Origin: a virus
Virus record (IMG/VR): IMGVR_UViG_3300035158_000865
Coordinates: 1 to 52,778 of that record
Length of the DNA: 52,778 nt
Direction: 5' to 3' (one strand)
Within the stretch, counting starts at the first letter, position 1. Each line of letters starts with the position of its first letter. This document shows, piece after piece, positions 16,406 through 25,170 of the stretch. The position numbers and the translations under genes were made by a program. The notes beneath the pieces were generated by a model. That model saw only the letters and a list, made by a program, of their open reading frames with translations, was not told the DNA's origin and did no database searches.

Positions 16406-16973
16406 TTTTACTCCATATAGTCATAAATATTTCCGACTTTTTTATATCATCAGGTGATACCCACTTTCCATTAGACCTCTTTATTCCTGGATAATCGTAA
16501 CAAAAGTCTACTAATTCAGTACAACTAAATTTTACAGAATCATCAAAATCAAACTCATAATCGTATTGTATTTTATCTATATATTTCATTTTTGCTTGTG
16601 CTACTGCTTTATCTCTTCTGATAGGAGCATCTTCACCAATGAATCTTAGAACTTCAATATCATCACAATCCATGAATGTTAGAATATCATTTTTCTCTAT
16701 ACCGTTACCCCTCATCTCTATAACTTCATCTTTACTTGTGCATATGGAAGCATGTGAAAAGTAACCTGGTATACCAATGTTGGTAATAAAACCATCATGT
16801 CTATTAAGTAAAATATCACCAGGTTCAATTACATTAAGTATTTCTCTTTGGTGGTAACCCTTAATACCGTTTTTTGTATCACCACCTAATATAATAAAGA
16901 AAGGATACTTATATACTTTCATGTTTGCTATTAGTTCTATTGATTTCCTTTTCATATTATATAATAATGACAT
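16398..16973 (-). CDS. YiiX/NlpC-P60-like papain-fold hydrolase
   Basis: 191 aa. The pattern PGDILLNRHDG, then SHASIC (His), and later SVKFSCTELVDFCY (Cys) is that of circularly permuted papain-like YiiX/C92 proteins, where His precedes the nucleophilic Cys. Such enzymes act on lipids or peptidoglycan-type amides. The start overlaps the upstream stop (TAATG) with a GGGAG site. Its coupling to the LpxH-like gene suggests an envelope-directed role. A second possible start at Met7 has a poorer ribosome site. Confidence 0.65.
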   Translation of the reverse strand: MSLLYNMKRKSIELIANMKVYKYPFFIILGGDTKNGIKGYHQREILNVIEPGDILLNRHDGFITNIGIPGYFSHASICTSKDEVIEMRGNGIEKNDILTFMDCDDIEVLRFIGEDAPIRRDKAVAQAKMKYIDKIQYDYEFDFDDSVKFSCTELVDFCYDYPGIKRSNGKWVSPDDIKKSEIFMTIWSKNG

Positions 16974-17947
16974 TATATTGTTTTCTCCCTAAACATAGTT
17001 AATATCATAGCAGCTGACCATTCATGATCTTCACCAAATGTTCTACATATCAATTTCATCCTCATACCATGTCCCATCATATCAGCATCTGCTGTTTGCA
17101 GTCTTTGAAAACCACTACCCAATAATGGTAACTTATTAGCAAATTTTACTAATGGTATCTCAGTTGCAAACATATTAAATAATCCATCACCATTAGGAGC
17201 AGGTGTTATATTTTCAAATTTACCTTCATCAGTATTCCAATCAGCATTCCAATAAGCTGAATCTCTTAAACCTGTATCACTACTAATTGGCATATATACT
17301 AAACCACCATCTGGTTGTGTTATATCTGAAGTTACTTCTATAGTACCATCTGCTGCTGCTGGTACTATTAGATAACCGTTATATAAATTATAATACGTTT
17401 CTACAGAAGACTCAACATTTACCGATCTTGTAACAATTTCAAAGTCTAGTTGATCAAAAACGGCATCTTTCCACGTTACATAACCTTCATGTACCCATGT
17501 TTCATTACTTATTGTATTAAAATCTATATACTCTACTTGTTCTAAAGAGTCACCTATTTCATGGTGTATAGATAATAAGTTACCACCACCAATATCGGTT
17601 ATATCTGAATGGTTATCTCCTGCACCAGTAAAGTATGTTTTAGTTCCTATTGGTCTTGATGTTTCATGGACAACATGTTTACCTGAATTATCTGTCGGTA
17701 CTCCTATTGTTACTTCTCCTATTAGAGAACTACATAACCTTATACCATCAGATGGATTTAAATCGTTAATACCGTCGTTTATTATTACTACTCCACTTGA
17801 TATCTTATCCACCAGATCATTTGAATTAGCAATTTCTCTTTTAGGTATATCAAGTGTTAAGTTTATAGAACCTGTTGGAGGTAAGCTTACTGAAATATCA
17901 TTTATATTAACTATGGTACTTGTAGAATTTTTAGCTATTACTGACAT
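16973..17947 (-). CDS. tail/adhesin protein with shared N-terminal domain
   Basis: 324 aa. Residues 1-75 (IAKNSTSTIVNINDISVSL, then SGVVIINDGINDLNPSDGI) match the N-terminal domains of the 477-aa and 733-aa proteins upstream, indicating a common virion-attachment domain. The middle is beta-rich. The C-terminal region (GHGMRMKLICRTFGEDHEWS) is distinct and probably specific to the attachment target. One of three paralogous fibres in this operon. Confidence 0.6.
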   Translation of the reverse strand: MSVIAKNSTSTIVNINDISVSLPPTGSINLTLDIPKREIANSNDLVDKISSGVVIINDGINDLNPSDGIRLCSSLIGEVTIGVPTDNSGKHVVHETSRPIGTKTYFTGAGDNHSDITDIGGGNLLSIHHEIGDSLEQVEYIDFNTISNETWVHEGYVTWKDAVFDQLDFEIVTRSVNVESSVETYYNLYNGYLIVPAAADGTIEVTSDITQPDGGLVYMPISSDTGLRDSAYWNADWNTDEGKFENITPAPNGDGLFNMFATEIPLVKFANKLPLLGSGFQRLQTADADMMGHGMRMKLICRTFGEDHEWSAAMILTMFREKTI

Positions 17948-17950
17948 ATT

Positions 17951-18283
17951 TTACTCCTTTTCATCCATTATATCTTGTGCATTACTAAAAAGTGATAAAG
18001 TTTTTAACCATTTATAACTTTGAGTTAAAATATTATTACCATGTATTTCTAGTGCATCAGGATGTAAAAAGGTTCTAAAATCTGAACCGGTACATTTATA
18101 TGATATTCTTATTACTTCTGGTTTCTTATTCAATCTTGCTTGTTGATCTTTATACACAAATACTGATACTCTAGCACTACCTTGTTCATTTACTTTGTTA
18201 ATATAATTTATCTCACATACTTTTATATAAGCATTATCCATTTGTATACCGTTTTCTAATGTTATATCTTTCTTTAAAGCCAT
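17951..18283 (-). CDS. small tail-associated protein
   Basis: 110 aa. It begins KKDITLENGIQMDNAYIKV, and a beta-rich core with VSVFVYKDQQAR follows. This pattern is frequent in small proteins encoded beside phage fibre genes. It lies between two paralogous fibre genes with short spacers. The function is not known; a fibre-associated or distal tail component is inferred. Confidence 0.55.
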   Translation of the reverse strand: MALKKDITLENGIQMDNAYIKVCEINYINKVNEQGSARVSVFVYKDQQARLNKKPEVIRISYKCTGSDFRTFLHPDALEIHGNNILTQSYKWLKTLSLFSNAQDIMDEKE

Positions 18284-18296
18284 ATTTCTTCTCCTA

Positions 18297-19730
18297 TCAC
18301 ATTCTCTCCATTAATAGCCAACTTTCACCACTTATTGTATCACAATCACTAAAGTCATCACCTTCTCTATTTGCCATTATCTCTATATAATCACCATCAC
18401 TCAAATCAACTAAAAATGTTGCTCCATTTGTTCCATTATCATGATCACTATTTCTTACATATGAATATGAAGTAGAAGGTACAATTCTAGTTGAACCGTT
18501 TTTCCTTGCATAACATCTTATATTTTTTCTACTACTATCTTGTGAATCATAAGATATGTTATATGTAACCTTATATGTGGCCGTTTGATTAACATATACT
18601 CTTGAAGCATTTGAGGAGGTACTATGTGTATAATCACTTCCTTTATGAGTTTCATTATCAAATGGAATAGGCGCTGCAGTAGAATTATTTACATCTATAC
18701 CACCTGTTCCATCAAATACCTGTAACAAATTTGCTGTAGAAGATGCTGAATTTACATTCACTGTTACTTGACCTCCGCCATTATCTGTAACAGTAACATC
18801 TCCTGTCATATTCAGAGTATCTATATTGTATGCTTTTGGAGTTTCATCTTCCCAAACATCTACGGTTGTACCACCTGGGTCACCTCTTTCACCTTTTCTA
18901 GTTTTTAGGCTTTGTATTGATAATATTGAGTCTTGAACAAGTGTTGTAGTATTACCATATTGTTCCCTACTAGCTTGTAAAGTTATGTGATCACCAGCTG
19001 TCAATTCTACTATAAAACATAAAGTTAATGAATGTGTTTCTCCTTCATAGAAATCTCCAAAACCCTGACTACCGTTGATAACAGTACTATCATTTACCAC
19101 TACTCTTGAATAAACTTCAGTTCTACTACTTCCACCATAATCAACATCAGCATTTATATTATAATTTATTATATAAGGTCCTGATTCTTTTATATTTATT
19201 CTATCATCATTAGTGTTGTCATGTTCTAGTATTTCAGTATCAATTTCCACATCAGTGATATTGAAACCTACATCTTGCCAGTTAGAATCTAAAGTAAGAT
19301 TAGTATCTTTTCTAGCTTGAACACATGGTTGATATGCACTGGCTCCAGAAGTCTGTAAACTATCAAGAGTCTCTAGTGCCGCTTGAACATTTGAATCACT
19401 AGGACCAAGATTATTACTAAAGTTAGATGTATCAACTGTTACAGCTGAGGCTGGAGGAGTATCAAAATAATCATCTTCATCATCTTGCCATTCAGATAAA
19501 ATATTAATATGCTTCAAACCATTTTCTATTGATAAATCACTGGTACCATCATTAATAACAATGGTACCAGCAGATACTAAATTTACCAAATCTTTTGAAC
19601 TTGATATATCAACAAAATCAAAAGTATCTGTGAGGTTCCTTTGACCCAAGGAAAGTTTTACAACAACACCCAAGTCTTCTATAGTCACATCACCAGAACT
19701 TACATTTTTTGCAATTACGATGTTTGACAC
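18297..19730 (-). CDS. tail fibre, 477 aa, GTG start
   Basis: The start is GTG (an overlapping ATG two bases upstream is in another frame and stops after five codons). The AGGAG site fits GTG. Residues 1-75 carry the shared N-terminal domain (VIAKNVSSGDVTIEDLGVVV, then VINDGTSDLS). Residues about 150-270 and 350-477 are two related beta-sandwich domains (YIINYNINADVDYGGSSR and YKVTYNISYDSQDSSRK), resembling C1q/TNF-like fibre-tip domains. A GERGDPGGTT stretch between them is a short collagen-like linker. Receptor-binding fibre is the likely role. Confidence 0.7.
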   Translation of the reverse strand: MSNIVIAKNVSSGDVTIEDLGVVVKLSLGQRNLTDTFDFVDISSSKDLVNLVSAGTIVINDGTSDLSIENGLKHINILSEWQDDEDDYFDTPPASAVTVDTSNFSNNLGPSDSNVQAALETLDSLQTSGASAYQPCVQARKDTNLTLDSNWQDVGFNITDVEIDTEILEHDNTNDDRINIKESGPYIINYNINADVDYGGSSRTEVYSRVVVNDSTVINGSQGFGDFYEGETHSLTLCFIVELTAGDHITLQASREQYGNTTTLVQDSILSIQSLKTRKGERGDPGGTTVDVWEDETPKAYNIDTLNMTGDVTVTDNGGGQVTVNVNSASSTANLLQVFDGTGGIDVNNSTAAPIPFDNETHKGSDYTHSTSSNASRVYVNQTATYKVTYNISYDSQDSSRKNIRCYARKNGSTRIVPSTSYSYVRNSDHDNGTNGATFLVDLSDGDYIEIMANREGDDFSDCDTISGESWLLMERM

Positions 19731-19745
19731 ATTGATTCTCCTATA

Positions 19746-21947
19746 TTAAGCTCTCCAAGCTATTTCTACCATAACTATCGGATCTTCAACATTACTATCT
19801 GAATCTAACCAAGCTTGTAGAAAATCTCCAGCTGATATATCTGTATCTATAGTTGAAGATGTATCATGTGCACCAACCTGACCGTTCATAACTTGTAATG
19901 ATTCTATATTTGTTGCAACATCATTTTTTCTAACGTAGAAAGTTGCGTTTCCTGCTGGTGCTGCTGCATCTAATTCAGCTGACATAGAAACTATTGTAGC
20001 ATTTCTAGGTACTCTTATACCACTATTATTAGATGTCATATCACTTCCATAAAATGATAAGTATTGGTCTCGTGTATTACCTCTCTTACCAAACATCAAG
20101 AACATTCTTTGTACAGATAGCCATTTACTTCTATCAGAATCATATGCGTAAAGAATACCATTAATTACTGCTAGTTGACCTGCAGCCGAACCTGTAGAAG
20201 GTGCAGATGCTCTATCTGTTAACTCTACAGGTGCATAATTTCCACTAGTAGAGTCAAGTTTTACTGAGCCGCTATCTACTGTTATAACTCTACCTGAACC
20301 AGAACCACCATTAGCATCATAGGCAGCATCTAGAGTATATGCGCTAACATTAGCTGATAAAGTACCTAAAGTATCATCTATATCACTTATAGCTGTCTCC
20401 AAATCCCCTGTACTAATATAGTTATATGTTCCTTCAACATCAATCTCTGAAGCATCATGTTTATTGGCTCCACCATCAAGGTGAGGATTCCAATATGTTG
20501 ATGCTGATGTCTCTAGAGAGTCAATTCTCGTATCTAAATTTCCAGCTGAGGTTTCTATATTTCCTAATTGAGTATCAATATCACTTATAGCTGTTTCTAG
20601 ATCACCAGTACTTACATAAGTATATGTTCCTTCAACATCAATTTCAGAGGCATCATGTTTATTAGCTCCACCATCAAGGTGAGGATTCCAATAATTGGAT
20701 GCTGATGTCTCTAGAGAGTCAATTCTTGTATCAAAATTTGCTGCAGATACTTCAATAGAATTGAGTTCTGTATCTATATCACTTATAGCTGTCTCCAAAT
20801 CCCCTGTACTAATATAGTTATATGTTCCTTCAACATCAATCTCTGAAGCATCATGTTTATTGGCTCCACCATCAAGGTGAGGATTCCATGAACTACTGGC
20901 TGAACTTTCAAGAGAACTAATTCTTGATTCATAGTCTCCAGCTGAAGTTTCTATATTTCCTAATTCAGTGTCAATTTCACCAATAACTGTTTCCAAATCA
21001 CCTGTTGTTAGATAAGTATATGTTCCTTCAACATCAATTTCTGATGCGTCATGTTTATTAGCTGTTCCATTAAGGTGAGGATTCCATGAATTACCAGCTG
21101 AAGTATATAGAGATGATAGGGAAGTATTTAAATCTCCAATAGCTGTTTCCAAGTCTGTTGGAGCACTTGGAAGATAAGTATATGTTCCTTCAACATCAAT
21201 TTCTGATGCGTCATGTTTACTAGGTCCTCCATCAAAGTGATCAGTCCAATCAATATCGGCAATTTTTTGCCATGTTTGGGTTGCTTCCTGCCATACATAC
21301 TGTGCTTGTTTTGTGTCACCATCATCTTTTACTAATACAGCATCGTTAGCACTTGGTGTATAAGTATGTGACCATGTTCCACTTGTTAATTCCCAAATAT
21401 CTTCTTTAGAATCATTAAGATTAATAACTCTATTACCTTCTGCTGCTGATACCGATACATTCCAAGTAGAACCATCATACTTGTATAGGTGATTATCATC
21501 CGTATCAACATAGAAATCACCTGAAACGGGGCTACCAGGAGAACCAGATGCAATATCTCTAACTCTAGCCAGTACTGGGTCTCTCCATCTAGGACTACCA
21601 AACTCAGGAGTATTTGTTATGTTATTCCAATGAACATTGGAACTTCCTGAGGTTTGTAACTCTGTTTTGTTATAGTATAAATCTTCTAAATCTTTAATAT
21701 TTTCTACAGTCAACCATTTTACACCATTAGCTGCTGATAGATCGGAAGTACCGTCATTAACTACCAGACCTGTCGAACTTCCTAGTGCTACTAAATCCCT
21801 TAAATCATCTGAACCTGCTATTTCTGGGTAAGTCAGCTGATCGGAAAGAGTTATTTGTGCACCATTATTGATGGTAAAACCCAAGTCTTCCACAACTTTG
21901 GATGTACCACTTACATTCTTTATGATAACTGTCCACATTGCTGCCAT
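19746..21947 (-). CDS. tail fibre with 66-aa repeats, 733 aa
   Basis: Residues 1-85 hold the shared N-terminal domain (VIIKNVSGTSKVVEDLGFTI, then LVVNDGTSDLSAANGVKWL). A DUF2793-like segment follows (SGSPGSPVSGDFYVDTDDN). The middle, about 245-530, has five copies of a unit with KHDASEIDVEGTY; the regular units are 66 residues with a coiled-coil-like tail (DTRIDSLETSAS). The C-terminal about 130 residues (SKWLSVQRMFLMFGKRGN, then a final VEIAWRA) match the whole 152-aa protein encoded just upstream. It is probably a trimeric fibre with a detachable tip domain. Confidence 0.75.
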   Translation of the reverse strand: MAAMWTVIIKNVSGTSKVVEDLGFTINNGAQITLSDQLTYPEIAGSDDLRDLVALGSSTGLVVNDGTSDLSAANGVKWLTVENIKDLEDLYYNKTELQTSGSSNVHWNNITNTPEFGSPRWRDPVLARVRDIASGSPGSPVSGDFYVDTDDNHLYKYDGSTWNVSVSAAEGNRVINLNDSKEDIWELTSGTWSHTYTPSANDAVLVKDDGDTKQAQYVWQEATQTWQKIADIDWTDHFDGGPSKHDASEIDVEGTYTYLPSAPTDLETAIGDLNTSLSSLYTSAGNSWNPHLNGTANKHDASEIDVEGTYTYLTTGDLETVIGEIDTELGNIETSAGDYESRISSLESSASSSWNPHLDGGANKHDASEIDVEGTYNYISTGDLETAISDIDTELNSIEVSAANFDTRIDSLETSASNYWNPHLDGGANKHDASEIDVEGTYTYVSTGDLETAISDIDTQLGNIETSAGNLDTRIDSLETSASTYWNPHLDGGANKHDASEIDVEGTYNYISTGDLETAISDIDDTLGTLSANVSAYTLDAAYDANGGSGSGRVITVDSGSVKLDSTSGNYAPVELTDRASAPSTGSAAGQLAVINGILYAYDSDRSKWLSVQRMFLMFGKRGNTRDQYLSFYGSDMTSNNSGIRVPRNATIVSMSAELDAAAPAGNATFYVRKNDVATNIESLQVMNGQVGAHDTSSTIDTDISAGDFLQAWLDSDSNVEDPIVMVEIAWRA
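20400..21230 (-). repeat. 198-bp tandem repeats in the 733-aa fibre gene
   Basis: Units of 198 bp, some stretches identical over more than 90 bases, encode the KHDASEIDVEGTY modules. Copies alternate between two variants, which suggests duplication in pairs. Unequal recombination could vary fibre length. Confidence 0.85.
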
Positions 21948-21953
21948 TATCTT

Positions 21954-22412
21954 TTACCTCCTCCATGCTACTTCTAATTTTAAAATTGGATAGTGTATTC
22001 TTCCACTATTGATAACCATATATGCCTGTAACCAATCATCTTTGTTAACATCTATATTTAGATTATTAGATGAATTACCATTAGAACCAATTGTTATAGT
22101 TATTGTAGCTAGGTTAGTAGATAAACCATTTCTTCTTATGTGAAAATCTGCGGTGGTAGGATTTACATGCTGTTTTACTTGAACTGATAGAGATGTTATT
22201 ATCCCATCTCTTGGAATTTTCACACCTGTTGTAATAGTTTCAACACTTCCTACTGATGCTAGCCACCAACTATCTCTTAAATTTCTACTATCCATACCGA
22301 ATAAATAATTATCTCTATTCACACTTAACCACTTACTTCTAGACTGGTCATAGAACCACATAATTCCATCAGAAGAAGAAAAATTCGGTATATTTTTTTG
22401 GTCAATAAGCAT
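21954..22412 (-). CDS. stand-alone fibre tip-domain protein
   Basis: 152 aa. It corresponds over most of its length to the C-terminal domain of the 733-aa fibre downstream (WFYDQSRSKWLSVNRDNYLF, then GVKIPRDGIITSLSVQV and a final LKLEVAWRR). It lacks the attachment domain and repeats, so it is either a separately expressed tip or a fibre that binds another shaft. It is the first gene of the minus-strand tail operon, starting about 30 bases after a possible late promoter. Confidence 0.6.
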   Translation of the reverse strand: MLIDQKNIPNFSSSDGIMWFYDQSRSKWLSVNRDNYLFGMDSRNLRDSWWLASVGSVETITTGVKIPRDGIITSLSVQVKQHVNPTTADFHIRRNGLSTNLATITITIGSNGNSSNNLNIDVNKDDWLQAYMVINSGRIHYPILKLEVAWRR

Positions 22413-22528
22413 AATAAATTTCCATATATTACTCTGTTAGTATTTATATTATTTCATCTGTATTAATTATAAAAATAAAATATTTTATATTTAATAAATA
22501 ATAGGTGAGAACTAGTTAGGAGAATAGT
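22413..22528. promoter_or_regulatory. divergent AT-rich promoter region
   Basis: 116 bases separate the leftward tail operon from the rightward operon. An exact TATAAATA on the minus strand (22448-22441) is well placed for the leftward gene as a T4-type late promoter. On the plus strand only AT-rich -10-like runs are visible. An AGGAG site precedes the plus gene. Confidence 0.4.
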
Positions 22529-23203
22529 ATGAAATTTTCAAAATTCTTAAATGAATTAGCAAATGAGAAGTATGGTAAGGGAATTACCTTTATAGATATT
22601 GATGAAACTATATTCCACACTTTCGCAAAAATCTATGTGATGAAAGATGGTAAAGTAGTAAGAAAGCTAAACAATCAAGAATTTAATACATACGAATTAC
22701 AGCCTGATGAATCTTTCGATTTTAGAGAATTTAGAAACGCTAAAATGTTTAAAAAAACATCAATACCTATACCTAAGACAGTTAAAAGAATAAAAAGAAT
22801 GTTACAAAATATTAAAAGAAGGGGTTCTAAGATTATATTTTTAACTGCTAGAAGTGATTTTGATAATAAGACTGAATTTCTAAGTACTTTCCAAAGACAT
22901 GGTATACCAATGGCTGATATATATGTAGAGAGAGCAGGTAATAGACAAGAAGGTACAGTAGCCAAGGCTAAGAAAAATATAGTCATGGAATATCTTAACA
23001 CCGGAGAATTTAGAAGAGTTAGGCTTATAGATGATGATATGACTAATTTAAAAAAGTTTCTTAGTATTGCTAAAAATATTACTCAACATATAATAGATAA
23101 AGTAAAAGATAGATATAATATAAAAGAAGGAGAAGTTGATAATATAATTGAATTTTTTGCTTTACATGTTAAAGAGAATGGAAAATTAGAGAAAATAAAC
23201 TAG
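22529..23203 (+). CDS. HAD-family phosphatase with capsid-targeting-like N-terminus
   Basis: 224 aa. It starts MKFSKFLNEL, the recurring motif. HAD motif I is FIDIDETIFH (Asp23, Asp25), motif II is FLTARSD, and motif III/IV is LIDDDM. This matches 5'-nucleotidase/polynucleotide 3'-phosphatase-type HAD enzymes. First gene of a rightward operon in which most members carry similar N-termini. If the first nine residues are a capsid-targeting tag, the enzyme would be injected with the DNA. The substrate cannot be read from sequence. Confidence 0.75.
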   Translation: MKFSKFLNELANEKYGKGITFIDIDETIFHTFAKIYVMKDGKVVRKLNNQEFNTYELQPDESFDFREFRNAKMFKKTSIPIPKTVKRIKRMLQNIKRRGSKIIFLTARSDFDNKTEFLSTFQRHGIPMADIYVERAGNRQEGTVAKAKKNIVMEYLNTGEFRRVRLIDDDMTNLKKFLSIAKNITQHIIDKVKDRYNIKEGEVDNIIEFFALHVKENGKLEKIN

Positions 23204-23209
23204 GAGGGA

Positions 23210-23422
23210 ATGATGGGAAGTAAAACATGCAAATATTGTAAAATGGAGCATGTTGTATTAAATAAATTGTTAACTTCTGGTATAGACGTTTTGATAAAGA
23301 AAATAAAAGAAAATGAAGGCAAAGATAAGTTTATTCTAGAAGTTGGTGTGGCTAAAGATATAATAAAAAACTTAGATTACCTAAGAAAATTTATAACAGA
23401 TTTTACATGTAATGGGGGATAA
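23210..23422 (+). CDS. small CxxC protein
   Basis: 70 aa beginning with two Met codons; the second (23213) has better spacing from the GGAGGG site. CKYCKMEH at the N-terminus could bind zinc with other residues. The rest is helical. It is packed closely with the HAD gene. Function unknown. Confidence 0.5.
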   Translation: MMGSKTCKYCKMEHVVLNKLLTSGIDVLIKKIKENEGKDKFILEVGVAKDIIKNLDYLRKFITDFTCNGG

Positions 23423-23425
23423 TTA

Positions 23426-23656
23426 ATGTTACAAATTTTAACGGATATATTTACTTTGATAGCTGATCCTGTTTATATAACTTTAATGATGATAATAGGT
23501 GTATTATTATTAGTTATCAGACAACTTTTCAAAATGCTTGATACTGAAAGAAATCATGTTCTTGATTATATAGAACAATTAAATGAAAACACTAACTGTT
23601 TAGGAAAGTTAACTACCTTGATAGAAATATTAGTCAACAGGAAAGAAAGACAATAA
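23426..23656 (+). CDS. small membrane protein with C-terminal coiled coil
   Basis: 76 aa. A hydrophobic segment (YITLMMIIGVLLLVIRQLF, about residues 17-36) is followed by a charged helix. The topology resembles small holin-like or antiholin-like proteins, but it is far from the lysis genes at 47-48 kb, so I do not call it a holin. Placed four bases after the CxxC gene. Confidence 0.5.
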   Translation: MLQILTDIFTLIADPVYITLMMIIGVLLLVIRQLFKMLDTERNHVLDYIEQLNENTNCLGKLTTLIEILVNRKERQ

Positions 23657-23699
23657 TTATAGATGTAGCTTGTAGATTTGTTAATAGGAGTGTTATAGA

Positions 23700-23882
23700 A
23701 TGATACTTAAAAAAGTAATAGAGCTTTTTAAAGAACCTCAGGAAAATGGTAAACACCTAGAAATTATTAAGAAAAGAAGTAGCAGGAATGAAAAAAAAAT
23801 TAATGAACTCTTTGAAAAGGTAAATGGTGGAAAAATTAATGAGGCTGAAAAATTTTCTTGCGGAACAAAGATCAGAGCCTAA
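23700..23882 (+). CDS. small basic helical protein
   Basis: 60 aa, mostly charged helix (KKRSSRNEKKINELFEK), with an AGGAG site ten bases before its start. It overlaps the next gene by 44 bases in another frame, so one of the two starts may be wrong; the next gene is better supported by its N-terminal motif. Function unknown. Confidence 0.4.
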   Translation: MILKKVIELFKEPQENGKHLEIIKKRSSRNEKKINELFEKVNGGKINEAEKFSCGTKIRA

Positions 23883-24393
23883 TAATCCCTTCTTAATATT
23901 TGAAGCCTTAAATTTGAATGAAGAAGTATCAGATAAAACATTCAAAGTACTAAAGAGGGCGGCTAAAAAAATAGGATTTAGGCTAAAAAGATCGGATAGT
24001 TTGATGGATTATATTAAAAGAGCAGGTAGTGGTATTGAAAATCTGCTTAGATATGCAACTTTGTATGCTTTTGCAAGAGATCCTAAACAGAAGAAGGAAT
24101 TTGTAGAGGATATGAGAAAATCCATGAAAACTATGAGTAAAAAGGAGGTTATCTCTTTCTTTATGCAATTAGATAGAGCAGCATTAGGTATTACTGCTAT
24201 ACCTAGACATGTTCTAATGAGTGTATTTGGATTAGAAATAGCTACTTATAATCAATGGATGGAAGATGTTGATTATATGAAGAAAGAGATTAAACATATA
24301 AGAAAAACTCTAAAAAGGATGGGAGATACCGAAGCTGAATTAAAAGCCTTAGATAAATTTGAGAAAAAAATATCAAAACTGGGAAAAGTATAA
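23839..24393 (+). CDS. helical protein with capsid-targeting-like N-terminus
   Basis: 184 aa if started at 23839, which gives MRLKNFLAEQ, the recurring motif with a Leu-x-Glu site. An in-frame ATG at 23824 would add five residues and hide it. A second Leu-x-Glu (LNLNEE) lies near residue 29. The remainder is basic and helical (VLKRAAKKIGFRLKRSD), as in phage internal or prohead-core proteins. The stop overlaps the next ATG. A virion-internal role is inferred. Confidence 0.55.
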   Translation: MRLKNFLAEQRSEPNNPFLIFEALNLNEEVSDKTFKVLKRAAKKIGFRLKRSDSLMDYIKRAGSGIENLLRYATLYAFARDPKQKKEFVEDMRKSMKTMSKKEVISFFMQLDRAALGITAIPRHVLMSVFGLEIATYNQWMEDVDYMKKEIKHIRKTLKRMGDTEAELKALDKFEKKISKLGKV

Positions 24394-24668
24394 TGAAAAA
24401 ATTAGATATTACTGTGAATAAGTACTTGAGCAATAATTTATTAAACGAGAAGAATCTGAAAAGTGTTGTTGGTATGCCTATAATAACAACCAGAGCAACA
24501 AAACTAAAGGATGGTACTAAGATACCTCCAAAGACTAGAGGTGTTGTGTTTAAAGATTTAGGTGATAAAGCAATGGTAGATGTTGAATTAGTAAAGGAGT
24601 ATGATGGTAAAGCTAAATCCTTTACTAAGAGGGTGGTAATGCCGAAGAAAGCGTTGGCATTAGGATAG
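24393..24668 (+). CDS. small basic protein with cleavage-site-like N-terminus
   Basis: 91 aa. The N-terminus MKKLDITVNKYLSNNLLNEK contains NKYL and ends in Leu-x-Glu. The rest is a small beta domain (VGMPIITTRATKLKDGTKIP, then DLGDKAMVDVELVKEYDG), SH3-like in appearance. It overlaps the upstream stop (TAATG), so the two are coupled. A packaged DNA-binding or core protein would fit. No family recognised. Confidence 0.5.
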   Translation: MKKLDITVNKYLSNNLLNEKNLKSVVGMPIITTRATKLKDGTKIPPKTRGVVFKDLGDKAMVDVELVKEYDGKAKSFTKRVVMPKKALALG

Positions 24669-24684
24669 TGGGGGATAAAAGTAT

Positions 24685-25017
24685 ATGAATATTGAAGAAA
24701 AAATGAATAAGTACTTGGATAGTGTTTCTTATAGGAGTATTAATGAAGATGGACCTATAAGTGAAAAAGGTGCGTTAAAGTTTGTTTTCAAGCTTCCAGA
24801 TGAAGGTAAATTTACTGCAGAGTTCCTAGACGGTACAAAAACTACTATTGATGTTGATCCAAAAGATAAATCATCTGGTAATTATGCCTTTATAGGTAAA
24901 GACCATGGAACCATTTTTCAAACATGGTCAAAAAAACCTTCTGCTGAAGAAGCAATGGATGTTTTAGCAAGAGTAAAATCTCCTAAACATGGAAAAGGAG
25001 TAAGTGATGAAGATTAA
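24685..25017 (+). CDS. small protein with cleavage-site-like N-terminus
   Basis: 110 aa. The N-terminus contains MNKYLDSV and then RSINEDG, giving an Ile-x-Glu site near residue 21. The body is a compact beta domain (GALKFVFKLPDEGKFTAEFL). It overlaps the next gene by 11 bases. Likely belongs to the same class of packaged proteins as its neighbours. No known fold assigned. Confidence 0.5.
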   Translation: MNIEEKMNKYLDSVSYRSINEDGPISEKGALKFVFKLPDEGKFTAEFLDGTKTTIDVDPKDKSSGNYAFIGKDHGTIFQTWSKKPSAEEAMDVLARVKSPKHGKGVSDED

Positions 25018-25168
25018 AGAAATTGTAAAGAAATATTTAGAAGAACAAGGTACTATAACAAAAGGGGTAGCAAAAAATTATACTGGTACTAAAACTACTA
25101 GTGCATCCAAAAAATTAAAGAAGAAAGAGAAGAAGAACAGAAAATCTCTTATGTATAGGAGAAAATAG
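25007..25168 (+). CDS. 53-aa highly basic peptide
   Basis: Starts inside the end of the previous gene with an AGGAG site seven bases upstream. It begins MKIKEIVKKYLEEQG, again with Leu-x-Glu, followed by a very basic tail (KKLKKKEKKNRKSLMYRRK). This is the composition of T4-type internal or DNA-condensing peptides. It ends two bases before the DHH gene. Confidence 0.6.
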   Translation: MKIKEIVKKYLEEQGTITKGVAKNYTGTKTTSASKKLKKKEKKNRKSLMYRRK

Positions 25169-25170
25169 AA

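Noticed and set aside
23426-23656. A second holin
   Set aside because: The topology alone is not enough and it is 24 kb from the endolysin, among genes with other traits.
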